From positions 1 through 26,152 of the forward strand of contig CAWEHT010000100.1 of NCBI GenBank assembly GCA_963808455.1: a stretch of 26,152 nucleotides of DNA, written 5' to 3'. Positions within the stretch are counted from its first letter, which is position 1, and each line of letters begins with the position of its first letter. The notes beneath the pieces are model-generated. The model had not been told where the DNA came from, did not search any database, and saw nothing but the letters and a program-made list of their open reading frames with translations. Both the position numbers and the translations under genes were made by a program. Shown here piece by piece: positions 8,852-17,350 of the stretch. The DNA is from CAWEHT01 sp963808455. Its GTDB lineage: Bacteria > Chloroflexota > Anaerolineae > CG2-30-64-16.

Positions 8852-10459
8852 TCAGCCTCCGAACATGCCGCCCGACCGCTTCGGGGCCCCGTTGTCGGGA
8901 AGGGCCACCACGCGCTGTCCCTCGCTCAGGCCGCTCACGATCTCCGTCTGTGAGCCGTCGGTCAGCCCGGTCTGTACGTCGACCTCCTGGGTCGTCGCCT
9001 GCCCTTGCGCGTCCGTGCCCACGACCTGCACCACGTGCCCGGCTCCCTTGGGCAGCAGGCTGGCGTTGGGCACCAGCAGGACGTCCTGCTTGCGGGCCGT
9101 CACGATCGTCAGGTCGGCGGTCATGCCCACCTTGACCCGCGAATCATCGCCGGGGAAGGTCACCCACACCGCATAGGTGACCACCCCGCTGCCGCTGTCG
9201 GCCGCCGGGGCGATATAGCTCACCTTGCCGTCGGCCTGCCAGCCGTTCAGGGCCTGGATGGTGAGCTTGACCGGCTGGCCGAACTGCACCTGGGCCACGT
9301 CATTCTCGCTCAGCTTCAGCTCGACGTGCAGCGGGTTGCGGTCGGTCAGCAGCAGCACCTGGCTGCCCAAGCCCGTCGTGCTGCCCGGCAGAGCCATGGT
9401 GCCCGGCACGATCTCGACGCCGGAGACCACGCCGGCGAACGGCGCCTCGAGCGTGGCCTCGTCGAGGTTGATCTGCGCCTGCTGCAGCGCCTGTTCGGCC
9501 TGCGCGACGGCCGCCTGCTGGATCTGCAGATCGGTGGCCGTCGCGGGCGCGGTCAGCTTCGCCAGGTTCGCCTTCGCCGAATCGAGGTTCGCCTGGGCCA
9601 CGGCCACGTCTTCGGCCAGTGGTGTCAGCTTGGCCAGATCGGCGTTCGCCTGGGCCAGCTGAGCGGCGGCCGATTCGACCTTGGATTGGGCATCGCTGCC
9701 GGCCGTCTGGCTCAACGACTCGTAGTCCGCCTTGGCCTGCTGGTAGGCGATCGTGTCCTGCTGCAAGGTCAGCGACTGGGGCATCATGGCGATATTGGGG
9801 AGCATGGCGACCTGGTCGTAAGCCGCCTGCGCCTGTTGTACGGCGGCGGCCGCCTTCTGCAGTGTCGCCGCCGCCGAATCCAGCTGCGAATTGGTCGTGC
9901 CGGCCGACCTGACGGCCGCATCGTACGCCGCCTGGCCGCTCTGTACGGCAGCCTCGGCGTTCGCCAGGTCGGGCGAAGTGGGGCCCTTCACGAGCTTGTC
10001 GAAGCTGGCCTGCGCCGAGCTCACGGACGCACGCGCGGCGGCCAGGTCCTCGGGGCGGGCGTCACCCTGCTGGGATTGCAGCAGGTGCGCCCTGGCGCTT
10101 TCGAGCGCTGCCTGCGCCGAGGCGACCTGCGACTGCAATTGGCGGTCGTCCAGCTTCGCCAGTGGCTGGCCGGCCTGCACGGTATCGCCGTTCTTGACCA
10201 GGACCTGGGTCACCGTGCCACTCGTCTGGAAGGCCACGTCGAGGCTCTGTTCGGCCGCCACGCTGCCGCTGCCCGAGACGGTGGCAACCAGGGCGCCCCT
10301 GGTCACCGGGACCGTCGCCGGCGCCACAGGCGCGGCGCGGTGAATCACGTTGCCGAGCCGCAGCCCGACCACGAGCAAAACCAGAACCAGCGCGATGCCA
10401 CCGGCCAACCACTTACCCGAAATCGCGCTTCTCCCCCGCGTTAGTGTTACGCTTGCCAT
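8852..10459 (-). CDS. HlyD/MacA-family periplasmic adaptor (membrane fusion protein)
   Basis: 535-residue adaptor that docks on the MacB-like transporter. One membrane helix near residues 17-37 (LAGGIALVLVLLVVGLRLG) anchors it. The first half of the biotinyl-lipoyl domain follows (GSGSVAAEQSLDVAFQTSGTV, then VKNGDTVQAGQPLAKLD). Next is an unusually long Ala/Gln-rich coiled-coil hairpin of about 240 residues built from SAQAALESA-like repeats. The second lipoyl half (ATLEAPFAGVVSGVEIVPG) and beta-barrel domains (KVGMTADLTIVT) follow, with a Gly/Pro-rich C-terminus. The long hairpin is typical of adaptors in cells with a thick or unusual envelope, where an outer-membrane TolC partner may be absent; no TolC gene is visible here. 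GGAG lies about 12 nt before the ATG, a slightly long spacing. First gene of the operon. Confidence 0.92.
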   Translation of the reverse strand: MASVTLTRGRSAISGKWLAGGIALVLVLLVVGLRLGNVIHRAAPVAPATVPVTRGALVATVSGSGSVAAEQSLDVAFQTSGTVTQVLVKNGDTVQAGQPLAKLDDRQLQSQVASAQAALESARAHLLQSQQGDARPEDLAAARASVSSAQASFDKLVKGPTSPDLANAEAAVQSGQAAYDAAVRSAGTTNSQLDSAAATLQKAAAAVQQAQAAYDQVAMLPNIAMMPQSLTLQQDTIAYQQAKADYESLSQTAGSDAQSKVESAAAQLAQANADLAKLTPLAEDVAVAQANLDSAKANLAKLTAPATATDLQIQQAAVAQAEQALQQAQINLDEATLEAPFAGVVSGVEIVPGTMALPGSTTGLGSQVLLLTDRNPLHVELKLSENDVAQVQFGQPVKLTIQALNGWQADGKVSYIAPAADSGSGVVTYAVWVTFPGDDSRVKVGMTADLTIVTARKQDVLLVPNASLLPKGAGHVVQVVGTDAQGQATTQEVDVQTGLTDGSQTEIVSGLSEGQRVVALPDNGAPKRSGGMFGG

Positions 10460-10613
10460 AAAGCAGTATTCACTCCTGTCGGTCTAACCGGTACCCCGGT
10501 TCCTATAGCCACCCTGATTGTGCACCGGCTTTGTAAACGCAGCATTAAGCCGGCCCGGCCAGCGACCCGGTGATCGCGCACACACGGCCAAACGGGCGCA
10601 CGCCGGAGAGCGA

Positions 10614-10619
10614 ATTATA
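10614..10619 (-). promoter_or_regulatory. Possible -10 box for the export operon
   Basis: A TATAAT hexamer on the minus strand lies in the 267-bp gap between the DUF362 gene and the adaptor gene, about 155 bp before the adaptor start. No good -35 box is found 16-18 bp upstream, so this is only a candidate. The rest of the gap shows no gene. Confidence 0.25.
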
Positions 10620-10726
10620 TCGCGATGTTACTTTTACACGCGATGCTGCGGCCTTGCAAGTTGGAGGTGGAGCTTTATCGACAACTGTGTCTACGCAAGG
10701 ACGGAGGGAAAGGTTCGCGGCCAGGG

Positions 10727-11872
10727 CTACTGTCGCCCGAACAGCCTCCCCAGGAGCGGGATGGTCACCAAGACGGCTGCCTCCGGGCACAGCTCCTGGC
10801 AGCAGAAGCAGCGGATGCAACGTCCGTAATGGTAGATCGGCGGTGCCTTTTGGTTTCCGTCCCGCCAGTCAACCGCCTTGGGGCTGGCCGGGCAGTGCGT
10901 AACGCAGGTGCCGCAGCTCTTGCAGCGGGCCTCGTCGATGACGGGGCGCGGCGAGACCAGGTTGCGCAAGAGCCCCATCCCGGCCGAGGAGGGCACCGCA
11001 CGGACAGGCGAGCGCACCACGTCGAAGTCTTTCTGGACGAAAGAGTCGAGCGGGTCACCCAGGAGCTCGATCTCTGCGGGATCAAAGGTTCCCAGTCCCC
11101 AGTCCTGGCCCGGTCCCATCGTCGGCACGAACGCGGGGTCCAGGTCGATCATCCGGCAGGCAGTGGCGTCGAGCGCCACAGGGTCCGCCGAAAAGAGCAA
11201 AGCGTTCATCTGCTTGGCGGACCCGCCGCGTGGGCCATTGCCCTGCATGGCCGTGACGGCGTCCATCACGTAAAGGCGCGGGCGCAAGTAGAGGCACAGG
11301 CACACCAGCATGCCTGCGAAATCCCGCGCGTTTGGCTGCGTGATGTGGCTCTCGGCTTTCAGCATCCCCGGGACGCAGCCGAACTGGTTCTTGACGGCCC
11401 CCGTAAAGCGCATCAGCCCATGGGTCTTGAGCTTGCTTATGCTGATGAGGCCATCGGCGTTCAGCACGGCGTTGGCCAGCATGAGGCGCTTGAGGAATGG
11501 TGAGTCCTTGAACTGGACCTGGCGCCCACCCTCGAAATCCGCCAGCGGGATGCCCAGCTCGCGTGCGACCTCGGCGTAACCCGCGCGGCGCATATTGCCC
11601 GCCGGCCTGCCTACCGCGGACGAGTCGCCGTAGCTCACGTTCGGCGTGATCCCCTTCGCGAGCCTGGCGACGGCCTTGAACACGAGAGGGTGCGGGCTGA
11701 TCAGCTTCTCGGGCGCTTCGCCTACCAGGATGTTGGGCTTGAGGACGATCCTCTCCTCCGGTCGGAGGAAGGCCTGCATCCCTCCCAACAGGCCCACGCC
11801 TCTGGCGACGGCCTCCGCCACGCGCTGCTCTTCGTAATCGTTGCACCGGACCAGGGCCACTTGCGATTTCAT
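10727..11872 (-). CDS. DUF362 protein with C-terminal 2x[4Fe-4S] ferredoxin domain
   Basis: About 381 residues. The DUF362 domain occupies residues 1-300, with the family's conserved LKPNILVG, ISISKLKTHGLMRFTGAVKNQFG and DAVTAMQGNGP segments. The C-terminal 80 residues carry two complete bacterial ferredoxin motifs, CKSCGTCVTHCP and CIRCFCCQELCP, so two [4Fe-4S] clusters are expected. The biochemical role of DUF362 is unsettled; the ferredoxin tail suggests electron transfer or a cluster-dependent enzyme in the cytoplasm. The frame is open to an ATG at 11914. I choose the ATG at 11872 because MKSQVALVRCNDY looks like the true N-terminus, although GAGGAG lies a long 14 nt upstream. It lies 78 bp downstream of folB on the same strand and may share its transcript. 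Confidence 0.88.
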   Translation of the reverse strand: MKSQVALVRCNDYEEQRVAEAVARGVGLLGGMQAFLRPEERIVLKPNILVGEAPEKLISPHPLVFKAVARLAKGITPNVSYGDSSAVGRPAGNMRRAGYAEVARELGIPLADFEGGRQVQFKDSPFLKRLMLANAVLNADGLISISKLKTHGLMRFTGAVKNQFGCVPGMLKAESHITQPNARDFAGMLVCLCLYLRPRLYVMDAVTAMQGNGPRGGSAKQMNALLFSADPVALDATACRMIDLDPAFVPTMGPGQDWGLGTFDPAEIELLGDPLDSFVQKDFDVVRSPVRAVPSSAGMGLLRNLVSPRPVIDEARCKSCGTCVTHCPASPKAVDWRDGNQKAPPIYHYGRCIRCFCCQELCPEAAVLVTIPLLGRLFGRQ

Positions 11873-11950
11873 GCGGGTCCAGGATTCTCCTCTCATCAGG
11901 CTACAGGCCCCCATAGTCTACCACGGCCGGGCCCAATGCAGCAGAACGGG

Positions 11951-12333
11951 TTACGCCCCGATTGGCTTCCCTGGTCCCGCCGCCCGCGCCCGGACGATCC
12001 TGACACCCGCCGAGCGGGCAAAGCGCAAGGCGCCCGGCTTTTGCACCTCCACCCCGCGGCTTGCACGAGTGGATGCTGCAGGCACAGCGCCGCGATCTCC
12101 GCCGCCAGCTTCTCGATCAGGCCGAACCGCGAGCCCTCCACCAGGGCCGTGATGTCTTCGGCCAGCGCGCTGTAGCTGAGGGTATCGGCGACGGCGTCAG
12201 ACTCGCCGGCGGCGCGCGTATCGACGTCGAGCGTCACGTCGATTACCACATCCTGGCGGACGTTGCGCTCGTCCTCGTTCACGCCGATGATGGTCCGCAG
12301 CAACAACTCCCTGATGAATATCTGATCGCTCAT
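11951..12333 (-). pseudogene. folB: Dihydroneopterin aldolase (one frameshift in a G run)
   Basis: FolB converts 7,8-dihydroneopterin to 6-hydroxymethyl-dihydropterin in folate synthesis. The N-terminal ~90 residues match: FIRELLLRTIIGVNEDERN with the catalytic Glu region, then LSYSALAEDITALVEGS and FGLIEKLAAEIAALCLQHP. The frame then drifts into RCKSRAPCALPARR, while the neighbouring frame gives the expected FolB ending VEVQKPGALRFARSAGV with the catalytic Lys. Adding one base to the run of four G (complement 12052-12055) gives a 127-residue protein ending at TAA 11951-11953, the usual FolB length. The ATG at 12333 has GAGG about 9 nt upstream. A one-base loss in a homopolymer is a common sequencing fault, and a live folB is likely. 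No other folate genes are in the window. Confidence 0.85.
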
Positions 12334-12511
12334 GGCCGGTACCTCAAGGGTTGGGTGGCGGCCGCATCACGGCCACGGCCCTCGCCGGTTCTCAAGGGCT
12401 CGCGCCCTGCCTGTCCGCGAGACCCTGGCCCACAAAAGCATACCATGTGCCGGCCACCGTCGCAAGAGGCCGCGTATGGCACCGCCCATGAATCCTGGAT
12501 ACAATGGACAG

Positions 12512-12517
12512 TATAAT
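12512..12517 (+). promoter_or_regulatory. Possible -10 box before the BAAT-like gene
   Basis: TATAAT lies 30 bp before the start codon in the gap between divergent folB and the BAAT-like gene. The expected -35 position is poor (TGAATC), so this is a moderate candidate. Confidence 0.4.
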
Positions 12518-12546
12518 GAATCGGCCTGTCGAGGAAGGATCGTGAC

Positions 12547-13236
12547 ATGAGACTACATGTTCAACCCATCGTGGCCCTTTGCGACCAGAGGATCGACATC
12601 TGTGTTTCGGAGCTGCCGGCGCACGGCAAAGTAAAGATCGGCGCTTCGTTTTGCCTGCCCTGGGCCAAAGGCGCACTGTATGAATCGGCTGCCTGGTTCA
12701 CTGCCGGCGGGGACGGCCGGGTGGATTTGTCCCGGCAGGTACCCGATTCGGGTTCCTACGATTTCGTTGACAGCATGGGACTGATCGTTTCGGCGAAGAG
12801 CCATGATCCCAGGGCGCTGGAGAAGATCACCCGAAATATCTCCAGGAATGAGCCGTTCGGGTACACGCACACCTACAAGAAGGGCCTGGCTGCTGCGAAG
12901 AACAGAGAATCTGCCCGCATCAGAGTGGAAGATGCCGGCGCCGACCTGCTGATCATTACCGGCAAGGCCTGCAACATGTGGAACACGTATGATGGCTGCG
13001 TCGAAATCATGGATACGCTGTGCAAATGCGACTATTCGCACCGCTACGACATGGTGGTTTACGAAGATGCCGGCGAGCCGTATTATGTCCCCTATGTGTT
13101 CCCGGCGGGTGAGATATCCATGAAGATGGCACCCAGGCTGGTGCTGTCGATGGGCGGCACTTTGGCAGGAAACGCGCTGGCGCGGGCCGATTCGTGGGAG
13201 AGGACCATCCGGTTCTTCGGCGCCACCACAAGGTAA
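12547..13236 (+). CDS. BAAT-like acyl-CoA thioester hydrolase with the catalytic core deleted
   Basis: 229-residue protein starting at ATG 12547 behind GGAAGG at good spacing. Residues 1-80 match the Ig-like N-terminal domain of acyl-CoA thioesterase / bile acid-CoA:amino acid N-acyltransferase (VALCDQRIDICVSELP, GGDGRVDLSRQVPDSGSY, VDSMGLIVSAKS). From about residue 100 it matches the family's C-terminal end (GADLLIITGKACNMW, then GGTLAGNALARADSWERTIRFF). The roughly 200 residues between, which normally carry the nucleophile elbow of the alpha/beta hydrolase, are missing. The usual AGH with the catalytic His reads AGEPYY. The frame is intact, so this looks like an internal in-frame deletion rather than a sequencing indel. 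It is probably not an active thioesterase; a binding role or a decaying gene are the options. Confidence 0.75.
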   Translation: MRLHVQPIVALCDQRIDICVSELPAHGKVKIGASFCLPWAKGALYESAAWFTAGGDGRVDLSRQVPDSGSYDFVDSMGLIVSAKSHDPRALEKITRNISRNEPFGYTHTYKKGLAAAKNRESARIRVEDAGADLLIITGKACNMWNTYDGCVEIMDTLCKCDYSHRYDMVVYEDAGEPYYVPYVFPAGEISMKMAPRLVLSMGGTLAGNALARADSWERTIRFFGATTR

Positions 13237-13275
13237 ATGGACTTTGTTTATCCTGTCGTAGGAGGGTAGTGCAAA

Positions 13276-14154
13276 ATGACTCAACTTGCCTTCGTCGGCC
13301 TGGGGGCCATGGGAAGCCGTGTAGCGAAACGATTGCTGGATGCGGGTTACCCGGTGATGGGCTACAACCGCACGCGCGCGCGGGCCGAGGTGTTGGTCTC
13401 GGCAGGCATGGGCTGGGCAGGCTCGCCGCGCGCCGCGGCCGGCGCGGCAGACGTGGTCTTCAGCATGGTCACGGATGACGCTGCCCTGGAGGCCATAGCC
13501 GAAGGGCCGGACGGCGTGTTGGCCGGCCTGGCGCCGGAGAAGATCTGGGTGGACATGAGCACGGTCAGCCCCGCAGCCAGCCGGGCCGTGGCCGCCCGAG
13601 CCGCCGCCCAGGGCGCTCAGATGCTCGACGCGCCGGTCTCTGGCGGCCCGATGACCGTCGAGCAGGGCAATCTGGCCATCATGGTGGCCGGAGACCAGGC
13701 AGCGTTCCGGCGCGTCGAGCCGCTCCTTCTCGCCATCGGTCCCAAGGTCAGCTACGTCGGCGGCAACGGCATGGCCCTGATCTTGAAGCTGGCCGGCAAC
13801 CTCAGCCTGGCAGTCCAGATGCTGGCCTTCAGCGAGGGGGTGCTGCTGGCCGAGAAGAACGGCGTCCCGCGGGAGACGGCGGTGCAGGTCCTGCTGAACG
13901 GCGCCCTCGCTTCGCCGATGCTGAAGTACCGCGGGCCGTTCGTGCTGGAGATGCCCCACCCGCCCCAGTTCAGCGTCCAGCTGACCCAGAAAGATGTGCT
14001 GCTGGCGCTGGAAGTGGGGCGCGCCTGTGGGATGCCCCTGCCGACAACGGCGGTGGTCAACGAGTTTCTCACGGCGGCGAAGGCCATGGGGCTGGCCGGC
14101 GAGGATTTCGCGGCACTGTTCCAGGTGCTGGCGCGCTTCGCCAACGCCGCCTGA
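13276..14154 (+). CDS. NAD(P)-dependent beta-hydroxyacid dehydrogenase (3-hydroxyisobutyrate dehydrogenase family)
   Basis: Complete 292-residue enzyme. The Rossmann fold opens with FVGLGAMGSRVAKRLLDAGY (GxGxMG), followed by NRT after strand 2, which favours NADP over NAD. The family substrate motif is DAPVSGGPMTVEQGNLAIMV (residues 118-137). The catalytic Lys171 and Asn175 lie in ILKLAGNLS, where most relatives have KxxNN. The all-alpha C-terminal domain is present (GMPLPTTAVVNEFLTAA). The length is normal. GGAGG precedes the ATG by about 9 nt. The substrate cannot be told from sequence; relatives act on 3-hydroxyisobutyrate, tartronate semialdehyde, 6-phosphogluconate-like acids or as imine reductases. 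It follows the BAAT-like gene by 39 bp on the same strand. Confidence 0.9.
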   Translation: MTQLAFVGLGAMGSRVAKRLLDAGYPVMGYNRTRARAEVLVSAGMGWAGSPRAAAGAADVVFSMVTDDAALEAIAEGPDGVLAGLAPEKIWVDMSTVSPAASRAVAARAAAQGAQMLDAPVSGGPMTVEQGNLAIMVAGDQAAFRRVEPLLLAIGPKVSYVGGNGMALILKLAGNLSLAVQMLAFSEGVLLAEKNGVPRETAVQVLLNGALASPMLKYRGPFVLEMPHPPQFSVQLTQKDVLLALEVGRACGMPLPTTAVVNEFLTAAKAMGLAGEDFAALFQVLARFANAA

Positions 14155-14161
14155 TCGGCCC

Positions 14162-14179
14162 GCCACCCGAGCGGGTGGC
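14162..14179 (+). terminator. Hairpin after the dehydrogenase gene
   Basis: GCCACCC-GAGC-GGGTGGC is a perfect 7-bp stem 7 bp past the stop codon. A T-run (CTCTTTTTGG) lies only about 25 bp further on, so it is a partial match to an intrinsic terminator. Confidence 0.45.
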
Positions 14180-14243
14180 CCCGTGCCCAACCAGTCAGGA
14201 TTGCTCTTTTTGGCACTTCACCCGCAAGACTGGACCCGTCTTG

Positions 14244-14252
14244 TGGTATAAT
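14244..14252 (+). promoter_or_regulatory. Extended -10 promoter of the effector-like operon
   Basis: TGGTATAAT is a full extended -10 (TGnTATAAT). The -35 position is poor, which fits promoters that rely on the TGn contact. Transcription would start near 14259, leaving a leader of about 75 nt before the GGAGG-preceded ATG at 14336. Confidence 0.55.
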
Positions 14253-14335
14253 ATGTGCGAACGCTAGGTTTTGCCTTCACGCTTGACGGCCCTCTTGCGG
14301 CCGAGGGCGTGGCCCGCGCATTGCGGAGGTTGACC

Positions 14336-16331
14336 ATGCCAGATCGAGCGCGGATCAACAGTGCGTCCCATGATGCCGAAGCCCATCCAAAGACGAACAA
14401 GCCCCCCGCTCCGGTTCCGGCCGGGCCTGCAGGCACCACTTCTATCCCGCTGGGCGGCGCCCTGGGCGGGGCCGTCGACCTCAATCTGTTGAGCCCGGCT
14501 TTGCTGATTGCGCTGCAGCGCACCGTCGGCAACCAGGCCGTGCTGCGCCTGCTGGATCGCCGATCCCCGAAAGGCGGCGCGGTGGGCACCCCCGGCATCC
14601 AGCGCAAGATCGTCGATACGGACGAGATCCTGGGGGGCATACCCGACCTGCTGGAGGGGAACAAGCTCCTGGGCACGGGCACCGCACTCACGCTCGATAC
14701 GCCCCTCAAGCAGCTCGGCGACGTCACCTTGCGCCAGTATATCACCCAAATCGTCGCGAACTACGAAACGCACTTCATGGCAAGCGCCAAGGACGATGAG
14801 ACCCGCAACGTCATGAAGATCGTGGCCGCGCTGAGCAGCATCGGCAAGCTGATCGCTCGCTTGCTCAACGCGCCGATGGAGCACGGCAAGATCACCAAGG
14901 CGCTTCTCGCCGGGCTGAAAGACAGGCTGATCGCCGCGCTCACCGGTGGCAGCAAGGAAACAGGCGAGATCGCCAAGGCCGAGTCGTCGCTCACCCTGGC
15001 CGGCACGCTGGGCGGCGACGACCCGGTCGGGCTCTTCCTCCAGAACAAAATCACCCTCCGCAAAGCCGTGGACCGCATCCGCGCCATGGCTAAGGACGCG
15101 GGCAAGACGCCTGACGAGATCTTCGAGCTGCTCAGCCAGCAATACCAGAGCATGCTGGGTGCCTATAAGGAAAGCCAGGTGAAAACCGCCGAGAGGGAAG
15201 TTGACCCCAAAGCGCCCACGTTTCACCTGGCCGACCTCTACGGCGAGATCTCCCCGGACTACTTCCGCAACCTGCTCGACCTGAAAGAGGGCTCGGTGCA
15301 ATGGGGTGAGAAGGGCATCCAGTTCAAGGACCCCAAAGAACGCAAGACCTGGAAGGCCCTGGATTTCGAGTGGCGGGCCAACGATCTTGAAGAACTGCGC
15401 AAGGCGGTGGCCAAGCTGCCGGAGTCCGAGACCATCCCCGACCTTACAGAGACCCAGCGCTCGGAGCGCGGGCTGGGGGCGGCTCAACGTGAGGCAGGAG
15501 AAATACCTGCTCGGCGTGGAGAGGGCTGAGAGCAACGAACACTCGGCAGCCCAGATCGCCATGACCCGGTTCTTCCGCGAGAAGGGCAGCACCACGCCGG
15601 GGCCCGACCTGGAGAAGTCTGTCGTCAACCTCGAAACCGGGCCGCTCACGGTGACTTTCAAGCCGCAGGACCTTTTCGGCCCCACGAAGCACATCACCAC
15701 GTACAAGAACTTCTTCGAGGTCTTTTCGCAGAACAAGCAGGTCAAAGAGGTCCTGCCTTCCCTGCAGTCCACGGAAGAGCTCTCTAAATTCCAGGATAAC
15801 CCCCTGGGCCGCGGCGGCGGCTACGGGCAGTGGCGCTTGGAAAAGGACGAGGGGGCGCTTGGCGACACGGCGCTGGAGGCGTCAGACCTCCCCGTCTTCG
15901 GCGCCATCAACATGGGCTTTGTAAAGAACAAGGGCCTAAACTATTACGGCGACTTCCACTTCCTGCTCAAGCCGTCAATTCGCAAGCGTTCGGCGTTCAC
16001 TTGCAGCACGACGCCGCCTGAGCGCCGTGACATGACCTTGCTCCTCGACGACATGCGCAAGAGACACAAAGACAATGAGATCCTCCAAATCCGTGACGGC
16101 ACCTATAGTCTCGTGGACATCGAGGTTCACGTTTTCGGTCAAATTGACCTTAAGCAGGATGTCGAGGCGGTGTACGTGCCGCCCCAGCTCAACCTGGTGG
16201 AATCCGACATCCGTGGCACGCACGATGTCTTCAGCCCCTCATTGGGCATGATCAAGAACGTCCCCGACGAAACGGTGCCGGAGATCCTGCGCGACCTGAT
16301 CCCCCTCCGACTGGCCAAGCGCCAGGGCTGA
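14336..16331 (+). pseudogene. Modular effector/toxin-like protein: LQR-TVGNQAV N-terminus and DUF3626-like domain (frameshift)
   Basis: Large protein of about 664 residues after repair. The ATG at 14336 has GGAGG 6 nt upstream and is preferred over the GTG at 14255. The N-terminal ~55 residues are Pro/Ala-rich and disordered. Residues 60-73, LQRTVGNQAVLRLL, followed by GIQRK, match the short motif of DUF4157/eCIS-associated and other secreted polymorphic proteins. A long helical region follows. At 15475-15479 one extra G in a run of five moves the frame; removing it joins LTETQRSERGLG to RLNVRQEKYLLG. Residues ~516-612 (FGAINMGFVKN, YYGDFHFLLKPSIRKRSAFT, IEVHVFGQIDLKQDVEAVYV) resemble DUF3626, a domain found in bacterial toxin-like proteins and possibly related to ADP-ribosyltransferases (from memory). 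The protein may continue into the next reading frame. Function as a secreted effector is inferred. Confidence 0.65.
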
Positions 16332-16362
16332 GGAAGAGCTTAGGAAGTTCTTCGACAAGGAG

Positions 16363-16848
16363 ATGATCAAGTCCACCCAGCCCGAGGCTCCGCCCATGCC
16401 CACGATGGAGACCGGCCCGAAAAAGGGCAAAGGCAAGGGCAAGACGTCCGTGCCTACCAAGAAGGGGAAGAAAGGCTGCTTCATCACCAGCGCCTGTGTC
16501 GAGGCGCGCGGGCTGCCGGACGACTGTGAGGAGCTGGCGACGCTGCGGGGCTTCCGCGACGGCTACCTGAGCCGCATCGAGGGCGGCCAGGGGCTGATCG
16601 AGCTCTACTACAGCCTGGCACCGGCCATCCTGGCGGAGATCAAGGCCCGTGAGGACGCCGCCGGCGTCCTGAAAGGGCTCTACGCTGTGATCCGCACGTG
16701 CGTCGAAGACGTCCGGCGCGGGCGCAACGACCGGGCCCTGGCAACCTACACCGGCATGATGGGGCAACTGGCCGCCCAGTACTGCCCGGCCGCGGCCGGG
16801 TTGGACCTCGCCGGCCTGCTGGGCCGCCGGCCACATCCGGAGGCGTGA
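16363..16848 (+). CDS. CFI-box domain protein, probably the C-terminus of the preceding gene
   Basis: As an isolated gene this has 161 residues: a Lys/Gly/Pro-rich linker (KKGKGKGKTSVPTKKGKKG), then CFITSACVEARGLPDDC and the helix EELATLRGFRDGYL. These are the hallmark of the CFI-box domain, usually C-terminal in larger proteins, and a helical tail follows. The ATG at 16363 is a poor start because AAGGAG abuts it with no spacing. Upstream, the same frame reads SARAEEELRKFFDKE, which looks like protein. Removing one C from the run of five at 16301-16305 would fuse this frame to the end of the preceding domain (LRDLIPSDWPSARAEEE), giving a single protein of 836 residues. The CFI-box function is unknown. 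Its Cys residues could bind metal or form a disulfide. A separate gene remains possible. Confidence 0.7.
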   Translation: MIKSTQPEAPPMPTMETGPKKGKGKGKTSVPTKKGKKGCFITSACVEARGLPDDCEELATLRGFRDGYLSRIEGGQGLIELYYSLAPAILAEIKAREDAAGVLKGLYAVIRTCVEDVRRGRNDRALATYTGMMGQLAAQYCPAAAGLDLAGLLGRRPHPEA

Positions 16849-16851
16849 GGT

Positions 16852-17305
16852 ATGGGCGAAATCCTTGACGTGATGGACGAGTTCTTCCGGGCCGATGGCT
16901 GGCACCCCGTCCGGCTCGATGACCGGGCGATCTCACGGATGGGCTACCGGGGTGAGAACGGCACTTGGGAGTGCTACGCGGAGGCTCGCGAGGAGGCCCG
17001 GCAGTTCATCTTCTATTCGGTCTGCCCGGTCAATGCCCTGCCGGAGACCCTGCCTGCCGTGTCCGAGTTCCTGGACCGCGCCAACTACGGCCTGCCCATC
17101 GGCAACTTCGAGCTCGATTGGGACGATGGCGAGTATCCGCTTCAAGTCGAGCATCGACGTGGAGGGCGACCGCCTGACCGCGCCTTTGGCCCGGCAGGTG
17201 GTTTACGCCAACATCCTGGCCATGGACCGTTACCTGCGCGGCATCATGCGGGTCATCTTCGGCAAGGTCGAGCCCGCGGCCGCCATCGCCGAGATCGAAG
17301 CCTAG
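16852..17305 (+). pseudogene. YbjN-domain protein, possible effector chaperone (one frameshift)
   Basis: 150 residues after repair. Residues 1-97 read in the first frame (EILDVMDEFFRADGW, FIFYSVCPVNALPETLPAVS, RANYGLPIGNFELDWDDGE). One extra base near 17134 then shifts the frame, and the rest continues as IRFKSSIDVEGDRLTAPLA and MDRYLRGIMRVIFGK, ending at 17305. The NYGLP-GNFELD-DGE-R block is the core of YbjN. YbjN proteins share the fold of class I type III secretion chaperones, such as CesT (established structural relation, recalled). The ATG is 3 nt after the CFI-box stop, with GAGG upstream, so the two genes are co-translated. The context suggests that it binds the large protein, which is inference. 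A general stress or regulatory YbjN role is the alternative. Confidence 0.75.
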
Positions 17306-17350
17306 CGCATATGCAGGGGACATCGTCGGTATCGGCGTGTGTCATTCTGA

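Noticed and set aside
9005..10444. 479-codon open frame on the plus strand
   Set aside because: Antisense to the HlyD-like adaptor; it is an artefact of high GC and the Ala/Gln-rich coiled coil.
12553..14190. 545-codon open frame on the minus strand
   Set aside because: Antisense to two recognisable plus-strand genes; no family features.
14264..15772. 502-codon open frame on the minus strand
   Set aside because: Antisense to the effector gene, which has a promoter, Shine-Dalgarno sequence and domain motifs on the plus strand.
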